Below, piece after piece: positions 1-5,130 of a DNA stretch of 5,892 nt. The translations under genes and the position numbers were made by a program. Each line of letters opens with the position of its first letter. Positions within the stretch are counted from its first letter, which is position 1. Below the pieces are notes generated by a model that was given only the letters and a program-made list of their open reading frames with translations, was not told the origin of the DNA and made no database searches. This stretch comes from Armatimonadota bacterium (GTDB lineage Bacteria > Armatimonadota > Zipacnadia > Zipacnadales > UBA11051): assembly GCA_030612305.1 (NCBI GenBank), contig JAUWOG010000165.1:1-5892 (forward strand), in the 5' to 3' direction.

Positions 1-1
1 T

Positions 2-613
2 TTGGTGCTGAGCGTCCTGGGCTGCTCCTACTTCACCTTCGAGCTCGGCTCGTATGACAATGTGGAGGATTACGACGAGCTGGCCGCGAAGCTGGGTACC
101 GCCAAAGCAGAAGCCGATCTGCTCTGCGTCTCCGTGCACTGGGGTGAGGAATACCACAGCACGCCAAGCGACCGCCAGAGAAAGCTGGCCCACTATCTTG
201 TGGACAACGGTGCCGACATCATCCTCGGTCATCATCCCCACACACTCCAGGGCGTTGAGATCTACGACGGCTGTCCCATTCTCTACTCGATGGGCAATTT
301 CGTCTTCGATCAGCGCGAAGGAGAGCGGATGGAAAGCGCCATCTTCCATCTCACCTATACTGAGGGCCAGGGATGGAACATATTCGCCAAGCCGATATGG
401 ATACCGCGCAGCCGCATGGGGCCGATCTATCCGCAGGAAGCGCGAGCCAACAAGATCGCCACTCGCCTCACCAAGCTCTGCGTCGGCCTGGGCACTGAGG
501 CCGTCCAGAGACATAACAAGGTGTGGACAAATGTCCGGTTCAGCTCCCCGGCACAGGAAGCCCCAACCGGCAATGCCACCACTACCAAGGAGCCAACAGA
601 TGAAGCATCCTAG
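2..613 (+). CDS. CapA/PgsA-family metallophosphatase-like protein, C-terminal part (5' end outside window)
   Basis: This is the C-terminal part (about 203 residues visible) of a protein of the CapA family (PGA_cap, calcineurin-like metallophosphatase fold), whose members are linked to capsule or poly-gamma-glutamate synthesis. Visible family hallmarks, numbered from the first visible codon, are the strand VSVHWGEEY (43-51), the His cluster LGHHPHTLQGVE (75-86), which should supply metal ligands, and ILYSMGNFVFDQ (93-104). The family is usually about 350-400 residues, so the N-terminal part with the first metal motif lies upstream of the window; the TTG at position 2 is internal, not a start. 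The C-terminal tail (about 180-203) is rich in Pro, Thr and Ala and looks unstructured. The stop overlaps the next gene by 14 bases, suggesting one operon. Family assignment is firm; the true substrate is unknown, since many CapA homologues are not capsule proteins. Confidence 0.9.
   Translation: MVLSVLGCSYFTFELGSYDNVEDYDELAAKLGTAKAEADLLCVSVHWGEEYHSTPSDRQRKLAHYLVDNGADIILGHHPHTLQGVEIYDGCPILYSMGNFVFDQREGERMESAIFHLTYTEGQGWNIFAKPIWIPRSRMGPIYPQEARANKIATRLTKLCVGLGTEAVQRHNKVWTNVRFSSPAQEAPTGNATTTKEPTDEAS
587..592 (+). promoter_or_regulatory. Ribosome binding site of the peptidyl-prolyl isomerase gene
   Basis: AAGGAG lies 7 bases before the ATG at 600, inside the end of the CapA-like gene. It decides the start at 600 against the much longer in-frame reading that begins at 54, and fits translational coupling between the two genes. 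Confidence 0.8.
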
Positions 614-1562
614 AGTTACAGTCATCGCCATTCTGGTGGCCGGCGCCATCGCGCAGGCCGCCTTCGGTCAGGGAGAAGAAGCCCCGCAGCCTGCCGCGAC
701 AGTCAACGGTCAGAGCATCACGGAAACTGCTCTGCTGCAGGGGTGCCTGGCCCGCTTCGGCCCGCAGGTGCTCGAGAACATGATCGTCGCCCAGGCGCTC
801 GAGCAGGCAGCCGTCAAGGACAGCGTCACGGTCTCCAGAGAGGAGCTCGCACAGCGCTACCTCGCCGCCCAACGCCAAATCGAGATGCGCTCGCCGACCA
901 CTGGCATGAACTTCCAGACATGGCTGCATGTCAACAACCTGACCCCCGAGTTCTACAGCCAGAACATCTATATGACGTTGTTGCTGGAGAAGATGGTCGC
1001 CCCCCTTGTCAACGTCACCGAGCAGCAAGTGGCGAAGTACTACCATGCCAACCGCGACAAGCTCATGCAGCCGGAGAAAGTCAATGTCGCACACATCTGT
1101 GTCTCTGACAAGGAGAAGGCTGAACAGATGCGGGGGGAAATCATCGCCGGTCGCATCGCCTTTGCCGACGCTGCAAAGACCAACTCCATTGATCCCTGGA
1201 CGAAGGACAATGGCGGTGAGTGGGGACACATCGTCGCAGGAGACGACCCCTTCCAGCAAGCTGCCTTCGCCCTCACCAAGGACGGCGAAATCAGTCCTGT
1301 CTTTCAGACCAGGATGGGCTACCACATCATCAAACGCCTGGGCAGAAAGCCGGCGCAGGTGCCACCCTTCGAAGACATACAGGAGTCCCTGAAGCACGAA
1401 CTCGAGGGCGCCCGCTTTGCCCAACTCACCCAGCAGAGGAAAATGGACATACTCGAGGCGGCTCAGGTCGAGCGGCTTCTCGCCACCTTCGGACGCTACC
1501 CGGTGACTGCCGGTCAGCCCCCGATGCAAGCACCACCGACACAGCCCGTCGCGATTCCCTAG
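600..1562 (+). CDS. Exported parvulin-type peptidyl-prolyl cis-trans isomerase (PrsA/SurA-like)
   Basis: A 320-residue foldase or chaperone that should catalyse cis-trans isomerisation of X-Pro bonds in proteins outside the cytoplasmic membrane. Residues 1-24 form a signal peptide: MKHPR, then a hydrophobic stretch to about 21 and a possible type I cleavage site near AFG/Q. There is no lipobox, unlike Gram-positive PrsA lipoproteins. Residues about 30-150 are a helical SurA_N-type chaperone region beginning with the typical ATVNGQSIT. The parvulin (PPIC) domain covers about 158-248, with VNVAHICV (161-168), the Asp/Gly turn near NGGEWG (204-209), FQQAAFALTKDGEISPVF (219-235) and the signature GYHII (240-244). 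The expected HIL is HIC here. After a short helical segment the protein ends in a Pro/Gln-rich tail (301-320). The start at 600 is set by AAGGAG at 587-592. The 14-base overlap with the CapA-like gene implies co-transcription. Confidence 0.9.
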   Translation: MKHPRVTVIAILVAGAIAQAAFGQGEEAPQPAATVNGQSITETALLQGCLARFGPQVLENMIVAQALEQAAVKDSVTVSREELAQRYLAAQRQIEMRSPTTGMNFQTWLHVNNLTPEFYSQNIYMTLLLEKMVAPLVNVTEQQVAKYYHANRDKLMQPEKVNVAHICVSDKEKAEQMRGEIIAGRIAFADAAKTNSIDPWTKDNGGEWGHIVAGDDPFQQAAFALTKDGEISPVFQTRMGYHIIKRLGRKPAQVPPFEDIQESLKHELEGARFAQLTQQRKMDILEAAQVERLLATFGRYPVTAGQPPMQAPPTQPVAIP

Positions 1563-1689
1563 CCCGTACCGAGCCCCCTTTAGACGCAGGAATTCTTGAG
1601 TAACTATTGACATGTGCTTGCACCCTAATTGATGCTCATTCGCCTACAATACACGCAGCCAAGAGTGGTTCGCGGCTGTAATGGCCGGT

Positions 1690-1717
1690 TTGACAAAGTA
1701 GTCCTTGGGGGGATTAT
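1690..1717 (+). promoter_or_regulatory. Candidate sigma-70-type promoter for the pilin gene
   Basis: A perfect -35 box TTGACA (1690-1695) is followed after 16 bases by GATTAT (1712-1717), which matches TATAAT at four of six positions. Transcription would begin near 1724, right at the palindrome at 1726-1739, leaving an mRNA leader of about 110 bases. Prediction from consensus only; the TTGACA boxes at 1607 and 1789 lack a better -10 at a workable distance. Confidence 0.35.
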
Positions 1718-1753
1718 GGCGGGAGGTGCATATATGCACATCGATGGCCCGCC
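1718..1753 (+). promoter_or_regulatory. Palindrome inside a nested stem in the pilin leader (operator or structured leader RNA)
   Basis: GTGCATATATGCAC at 1726-1739 is a perfect 14-base palindrome. It is enclosed by a second exact pairing, GGCGGG (1718-1723) with CCCGCC (1748-1753). As RNA this gives an outer 6-bp stem, an asymmetric internal loop (AG on one side, eight bases on the other) and an inner GTGCA/TGCAC hairpin with a TATA loop. As DNA the symmetric core could bind a dimeric repressor. It does not match a riboswitch class that I recognise. It lies about 84 bases before the pilin start. Confidence 0.5.
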
Positions 1754-1836
1754 CGAACCGGCTCCAAAGACCAGGCTTGGCGATAGAGTTGACAACAATA
1801 CCGTGCCGACGTAAAAAAAGGAGAGGCGGAAAACAA

Positions 1837-1989
1837 ATGCTGAGTTACTGGAAAGACGAAGACGGATTGACAACTGTGGAGTACGCCCTGCTGCTGGCCC
1901 TCATCGTCGTTGTGGCCATCACCGCATGGACCGCTCTCGGTAGCAGCGTCAACACCACCGTAACCGACGTCAACAGCCACATGCCCTGA
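1837..1989 (+). CDS. flp: Flp/Fap-family type IVb pilin precursor
   Basis: A 50-residue prepilin, the structural subunit of thin Flp pili built by a Tad-type secretion system in the cell envelope. The short leader MLSYWKDEDG ends in Gly10, the expected prepilin peptidase site. The mature protein begins LTTVEYALLLALIVVV, with Glu at +5 and Tyr at +6, the diagnostic Flp pair, followed by a hydrophobic helix to about residue 37 and a short polar tail (GSSVNTTVTDVNSHMP). The length is typical for Flp pilins. Purine-rich AAGGAG (1818-1823) lies 13 bases before the ATG, rather far, with GAGG (1823-1826) closer. The frame extends upstream to 1705, but without pilin-like sequence, so ATG 1837 is preferred. 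A long leader and an immediate terminator make it look monocistronic. No tad genes (ATPase, TadE/F, CpaB, prepilin peptidase) are in view, so assembly proteins must be encoded elsewhere. Confidence 0.92.
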   Translation: MLSYWKDEDGLTTVEYALLLALIVVVAITAWTALGSSVNTTVTDVNSHMP

Positions 1990-2026
1990 CAGTTTACGCA
2001 AAGCTCAACGCTTGGTCCAGAAGGAC

Positions 2027-2063
2027 AAGGGGGGTAGCCATCCATCGGCTACCTCCTTTTTTT
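2027..2063 (+). terminator. Rho-independent terminator after the pilin gene
   Basis: The arm at 2027-2039 (AAGG then GGGGTAGCC) pairs with GGCTACCTCC and following Ts (2047-2059) around a 7-base loop ATCCATC. This gives about 13 pairs including two G-U wobbles. Seven Ts follow the G/C stem (2057-2063). The hairpin begins 38 bases after the pilin stop and should end that transcript before the amidohydrolase gene. Confidence 0.9.
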
Positions 2064-2145
2064 ATTGTCTGCTACCACGCCCCCGTCCGAGAAGTCTCAT
2101 CTACCCCCGACCATCAGGAAGGTCTGTGGCGGGCCCCGGGTCAAT

Positions 2146-2170
2146 ACTCAGATGCTACTACCATCTGAGT
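2146..2170 (+). promoter_or_regulatory. 9-bp perfect inverted repeat just upstream of the amidohydrolase gene
   Basis: ACTCAGATG (2146-2154) and CATCTGAGT (2162-2170) are exact inverted copies around a 7-base spacer CTACTAC. The repeat ends 18 bases before the start codon and 7 bases before the ribosome site. No T-run follows, so it is not an intrinsic terminator. It could be an operator for a dimeric regulator or a 5' leader hairpin that affects translation. No clear promoter boxes were found in 2064-2188. Confidence 0.55.
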
Positions 2171-2177
2171 TGCCTGC

Positions 2178-2183
2178 GAGGTG
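2178..2183 (+). promoter_or_regulatory. Ribosome binding site of the amidohydrolase gene
   Basis: GAGGTG lies 5 bases before ATG 2189. It sets the start there rather than at 2012, from which the open frame would run through the pilin terminator and give a non-homologous N-terminal extension. Confidence 0.7.
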
Positions 2184-2188
2184 CTGAC

Positions 2189-2980
2189 ATGCCCGCGACT
2201 GACCGCTACTTCGACATTCACCGCCACTACCACACCACCGCAGGTGACCTCGAGACATACATGGAGCAGGCCGACGCCGCAGGCGTTGAGAAGATCGGCA
2301 TGTCCACCTGCGGCCCGCTCTTCAACCAGTATGACAACGAGGGCGTCATCCGCTGCAAAGAACTCTACCCCGGCAGGATCGTCGGCTTCGGCTATGTGCG
2401 CCTCGGCCTCGACGGCCCCCAGAAGGTTGACCAACTCTACGCGCTCGGCTTCGAAGCCCTCAAGGTCATCATCCCCGCCACCTTCTACGATGACCGCAGC
2501 CTCTGGCCCATCTACGCCCGCGCCGAAGCGCTCGGCATGATGATCAATCTCCACTGCGGCATCACCGGACCCTTGCGTAATCCCGGCGGACACCACACAT
2601 CATCACGCTACCAGCGCCCGGTGTGCCTCGATGCCATCGCCCGCAGCTTCCCCGACCTCAAGCTCCTCATGCCGCATCTCGGCTTCCCCTGGATCGAGGA
2701 GGCCTGCGCGGTCATCGCCACCTGGGACAACATCTACTGGGACCTGACCGGGGGCGCGGTGCTGCGCGTGGAGGCCGAGCACCTGAGGGATTGCTTCTTG
2801 CGCCAGGGCGAGGAAACCTGGCAGCGCATGTTGGAGCGCCTCGTCTGGGCCTCGGACACCCATCCGCCGCAGACACTCATTGACCGCTACGAGGACATCC
2901 TCGACCTCATGGGCGCTACCGACGAGCAGCGCCGGCGCATCTACTGGCAAACCGCCGCCGACATCTTCGGCATTGAATAG
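2189..2980 (+). CDS. Amidohydrolase-2 family metal-dependent hydrolase
   Basis: A 263-residue cytoplasmic TIM-barrel hydrolase of the amidohydrolase-related group (Amidohydro_2), which contains lactone hydrolases, decarboxylases and C-C or C-N bond hydrolases. Putative metal and catalytic residues are in the expected order: the FDIHRHYH motif (Asp9, His11) on strand 1, His122 in INLHCG, His163 in LMPHLGFPW, and Asp223 in WASDTHPP. GFEALKVI (87-94), with Lys92, matches a conserved strand before the barrel centre. The C-terminal ILDLMGATDEQRRRIYWQTAADIFGIE is the typical closing helix. There is no signal peptide. The start at 2189 follows from the ribosome site and from the family's usual beginning at strand 1. 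The next gene starts 36 bases downstream, so co-transcription is likely. The exact substrate cannot be read from sequence; a sugar lactone or carboxylic acid is plausible given the kinase nearby. Confidence 0.85.
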   Translation: MPATDRYFDIHRHYHTTAGDLETYMEQADAAGVEKIGMSTCGPLFNQYDNEGVIRCKELYPGRIVGFGYVRLGLDGPQKVDQLYALGFEALKVIIPATFYDDRSLWPIYARAEALGMMINLHCGITGPLRNPGGHHTSSRYQRPVCLDAIARSFPDLKLLMPHLGFPWIEEACAVIATWDNIYWDLTGGAVLRVEAEHLRDCFLRQGEETWQRMLERLVWASDTHPPQTLIDRYEDILDLMGATDEQRRRIYWQTAADIFGIE

Positions 2981-3016
2981 CGGGCGACCGGAACATCCTG
3001 CGGAGGTGAGTTCACC

Positions 3017-3826
3017 ATGTTGCGAATCCTTGCCGTTGCCGTCCTCGCGCTCCCCATTCTCGCGGCCTGTGCGTACGCTGAGGATACACCCGAGGCACAG
3101 CAGGCACGCCGCGCCATCATCAGTGGCACGCTGGCTACCTACAACGGCGAGCCGCGCAATGCCGAGGGCCGAGTGGACATCCCGCGCCTCATCGCCGAAC
3201 TCGAGGAGCTCCACTGCAACACCTACGACTTCCTCATCTGGCACGCGGAGACGGACTGGGCCGACCTCAAGGAGTTCCTCCGCGCGACGAAAGACAGCGA
3301 CCTGAAGGTCTGGGTGTCGCTGGTCCCGCCTTCGGAGTCGCAGACCATCAAGTCGGAGCCGTTCGGCCTTGACTACGTCAAGTGGGCGGGCCGCATCGGT
3401 CATCTGAGCGCCATCTATCCCAACCTTATCGCATGGAGCATTGACGACTTCACCCACAACCTCAGCTTCTACAACCCCGACTACCTCGGCAAGATGATGG
3501 ATGCCGCCCACGCGAAGAACCCGCATCTGGCCTTCGTGCCCTGCACCTACTTCCCCAGAGTGACGCCGTCTCTGGCCGAGAACTACGGCGACCTCCTCGA
3601 CGGGCTGCTCTTCTACTACCGCCATGGATCCGCCGGCGCCACCCTCACCGATCCCAGCCGCTGCGAGGAAGAGATCGCGAAGGTCAAACAGATCAGGGGC
3701 CCGGACATGCCCATCATCCTCGGCTTCTACGCGACGGGGCACTCCCGCCTCGGGCAGACGACCCCGAAATACTGCGAATACGTCATGAAGTGCGGGCATG
3801 CACATGCCGAGGGCGGCCACGGCTAG
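3017..3826 (+). CDS. Exported TIM-barrel-like protein of unknown function, ending at an early-looking TAG
   Basis: A 269-residue secreted or lipid-anchored protein that I cannot assign to a named family. An N-terminal hydrophobic signal (MLRILAVAVLALPILAACAYA) contains both a lipobox-like LAAC (Cys18) and a type I site AYA/E (21/22), so anchored or free export are both possible. The rest alternates helices with hydrophobic strands ending in polar residues, as in TIM-barrel glycosidase-like enzymes: NTYDFLIWH (68-76), LKVWVSLVPP (96-105), LIAWSIDDF (137-145) with Asp142/Asp143, LAFVPCTYFP (171-180), LLDGLLFYY (193-201) and MPIILGFYA (231-239). Acidic and aromatic residues at strand ends would suit carbohydrate binding, but this is inference. 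A near-perfect ribosome site GGAGGTGA (3002-3009) lies 7 bases before the ATG. The C-terminus appears cut: after TAG the same frame runs on for 22 coding-like codons (3827-3895). Confidence 0.75.
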   Translation: MLRILAVAVLALPILAACAYAEDTPEAQQARRAIISGTLATYNGEPRNAEGRVDIPRLIAELEELHCNTYDFLIWHAETDWADLKEFLRATKDSDLKVWVSLVPPSESQTIKSEPFGLDYVKWAGRIGHLSAIYPNLIAWSIDDFTHNLSFYNPDYLGKMMDAAHAKNPHLAFVPCTYFPRVTPSLAENYGDLLDGLLFYYRHGSAGATLTDPSRCEEEIAKVKQIRGPDMPIILGFYATGHSRLGQTTPKYCEYVMKCGHAHAEGGHG

Positions 3827-3895
3827 TGCCACCAGAAACCGGGCACACCGAAGTACGAGCGCATCAAGCGCCTCTTCGGCGAGTGGAATCCGTGA
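3827..3895 (+). other. In-frame continuation of the TIM-barrel-like gene beyond the TAG
   Basis: Directly after the TAG at 3824-3826, the same frame reads 22 codons starting CHQKPGTPKYERIK and ending FGEWNP before TGA 3893-3895. Third positions are G or C in 19 of 22 codons, and the residues look like a normal terminal helix. It is probably the lost end of the upstream gene, with TAG replacing a sense codon one base away (for example TAC Tyr). Three other genes in the window (stops at 613, 1562, 2980) also end in TAG, which argues against general amber recoding. A base-call error or local frameshift is also possible. Confidence 0.5.
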
Positions 3896-3945
3896 GCGGA
3901 CTGAGTTGCCGTGCCCGCAAGGCAATGTCCACTCCGTCCGGCAGA

Positions 3946-3966
3946 CACGTTGACACAGAATTCGCC
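3946..3966 (+). promoter_or_regulatory. Shared upstream block, copy 1 (before the beta-propeller gene)
   Basis: This 21-base block reads CACGTTGACACAG then AATTCGCC. It matches 18 of 21 bases of the block at 5090-5110, and both begin exactly 41 bases before their start codon. It includes TTGACA, but no -10 box lies at a normal distance, and a start of transcription placed by that box would fall near the ATG. A regulator site or a repeated leader is therefore as likely as a promoter. Confidence 0.45.
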
Positions 3967-3973
3967 AGGGCAT

Positions 3974-3980
3974 GGAGGAA
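3974..3980 (+). promoter_or_regulatory. Ribosome binding site of the beta-propeller gene
   Basis: GGAGGAA lies 6 bases before ATG 3987. The in-frame ATG at 3972 overlaps this site and has none of its own, and ATG 3993 is 12 bases away, so 3987 is the preferred start. Confidence 0.75.
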
Positions 3981-3986
3981 TCAGTC

Positions 3987-5069
3987 ATGGGCATGAAGGT
4001 CAAGGCGCACATCTTGCGCGACTACCGGACAGACGACGCGCCGGAAACGGACCAGTTCGGCGAGGAGGGCATTGAGGAGCAGCGGCTGCACAATAGTGTC
4101 GCCTTCACCTCCTTACTCTACAACGAAGCCGACGGGCTCGTCTATTGCGGCATTACCGCCTATGATGCAGACATCCTCTATACGTTCGACCCGCAGACGC
4201 TGGCGTTCACCAGCCTCGGCTGGGCGGATGTCGGCGAGAAGTATGACGTGAAGGTCCATCGCTCGCTGTGCATGGGCAATGACGGCATCCTCTATGGCGC
4301 TACGGCGTGCCTCCATGACGTGACACAGCGTCTCAAGGCACCCGGCGGGAAGGTCTTCTCCTATGATCCCGGCACGGGGGAACTGAAGGTCCTCTGCACG
4401 CCGATTGAGCATGACTACATCCAGACTATCACCCTCGATCCCGAGCGCATGTTGATCTACGGCCAGACGTATCCGGTGTCCAACTTCTTCAAGTATGACA
4501 TTCGCGCAGACGAAGTGACGAACTTCAGCTACATCGGCTCTTCGACGCATATTTCGGTGCTTGATGATGGCGGCCGCTTCTGGGGATGCTACAAGTCGGG
4601 CGGCAACAAGCTATTCTGCTACGACCCGGACGCCGATGAGATAACCTGGTTCGACCACGGTCTGCCCAATGACGGCGCGGTGGATGGCATGGTCAACGGT
4701 GGCGACGGCTACATCTACGTCGGCCTCACGCGCGGAGAACTCGTCCGCCTCGATCCGCAGACTGCCGAGTGTGAGTACCTCGGCAAGCCCTATCCTGAGG
4801 GCCGGATGCCGGGGCTGCTGATCGGCGAGGACGGTCTCATCTACGGCTGCGGCGGCAATGCCCGCGAGGCCAACGCGGCCAAGCTGTTCTCCTACGACCG
4901 CGACAAGGGCTCCTTCACGGTCTTCGGCGAGCTCTACGACGCCGACCTTGATACGGGATGCTACTACGCCCACGACATAACGGCCCTCGATGGCAACACA
5001 TTCTACGTAGCCGAGACCGACAATCCCTACCGCTCGGGTTACCTGTGGGAATGTCGCGTAGGGCAGTGA
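3987..5069 (+). CDS. Cytoplasmic beta-propeller protein (YncE/SMP-30/Kelch-like repeats)
   Basis: A 360-residue repeat protein without signal peptide, built of about six or seven four-stranded blades. Each blade carries a recurring hairpin with an Asp-rich turn: TFDPQTLAFTSLG (66-78), SYDPGTGELKVL (125-136), KYDIRADEVTNF (169-180), CYDPDADEITWF (211-222), RLDPQTAECEYLG (254-266) and SYDRDKGSFTVFG (302-314). These alternate with DG-I/L-YG strands such as DGILYG (99-104) and DGLIYG (282-287). This pattern is typical of seven-bladed propellers that bind ligands or act as lactonases or lyases. No clear SMP-30 metal triad could be assigned, so the activity is open. The start is 3987 (see the ribosome site). 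It lies between the exported TIM-barrel protein and a PfkB kinase, suggesting a role in the same sugar-related pathway. The stop is 61 bases before the kinase start. Confidence 0.75.
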   Translation: MGMKVKAHILRDYRTDDAPETDQFGEEGIEEQRLHNSVAFTSLLYNEADGLVYCGITAYDADILYTFDPQTLAFTSLGWADVGEKYDVKVHRSLCMGNDGILYGATACLHDVTQRLKAPGGKVFSYDPGTGELKVLCTPIEHDYIQTITLDPERMLIYGQTYPVSNFFKYDIRADEVTNFSYIGSSTHISVLDDGGRFWGCYKSGGNKLFCYDPDADEITWFDHGLPNDGAVDGMVNGGDGYIYVGLTRGELVRLDPQTAECEYLGKPYPEGRMPGLLIGEDGLIYGCGGNAREANAAKLFSYDRDKGSFTVFGELYDADLDTGCYYAHDITALDGNTFYVAETDNPYRSGYLWECRVGQ

Positions 5070-5089
5070 GATCAGCCGTGTGAGAGAGC

Positions 5090-5110
5090 CACGTTGACGC
5101 ACAATCCGCC
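5090..5110 (+). promoter_or_regulatory. Shared upstream block, copy 2 (before the PfkB kinase gene)
   Basis: This block reads CACGTTGACGCAC then AATCCGCC. It differs from copy 1 (3946-3966) at three bases and sits at the same 41-base distance from the start codon. It contains TTGACG, without a recognisable -10 at a usual spacing. Confidence 0.45.
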
Positions 5111-5130
5111 GACCGGATGAGGAGCGACGC

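Larger units (their letters stand above)
1563..1836. other. Non-coding leader region of the pilin gene
   Basis: This 274-base stretch holds no convincing gene. Small open frames here (for example 1629-1814) lack a ribosome site and a recognisable product. It holds exact TTGACA boxes at 1607, 1690 and 1789, a possible promoter at 1690-1717, and a palindrome within a nested stem at 1718-1753. No clear terminator is seen after the isomerase gene, so read-through from upstream cannot be excluded. Confidence 0.6.

Noticed and set aside
54..599. Open-frame extension of the isomerase gene upstream to 54
   Set aside because: It overlaps the CapA-like gene in another frame, gives an Arg/Ser-rich peptide without family features, and a ribosome site plus signal peptide mark the start at 600.
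582..1613. 343-residue open frame on the minus strand
   Set aside because: It lies opposite the clearly homologous isomerase gene; its composition reflects the complement of GC-rich codons.
1629..1814. 61-residue open frame in the pilin leader
   Set aside because: No ribosome site and no recognisable protein feature; it covers the palindrome and stem, which fit a regulatory leader better.
1789..1817. TTGACA with TAAAAA 17 bases later as a pilin promoter
   Set aside because: Spacing is ideal, but transcription would begin at or beyond the ribosome site, leaving it out of the mRNA.
1867..1872. TTGACA inside the pilin gene
   Set aside because: It encodes the conserved residues after the prepilin cleavage site; no -10 or downstream gene start makes use of it.
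2012..2188. Upstream extension of the amidohydrolase frame
   Set aside because: It would read through the pilin terminator and the inverted repeat; the barrel begins at 2189 with its own ribosome site.
2603..4012. 469-residue open frame on the minus strand
   Set aside because: It lies opposite two genes with good ribosome sites and fold features; its Val/Glu/Leu/Arg-rich low-complexity sequence is typical of an antisense shadow.
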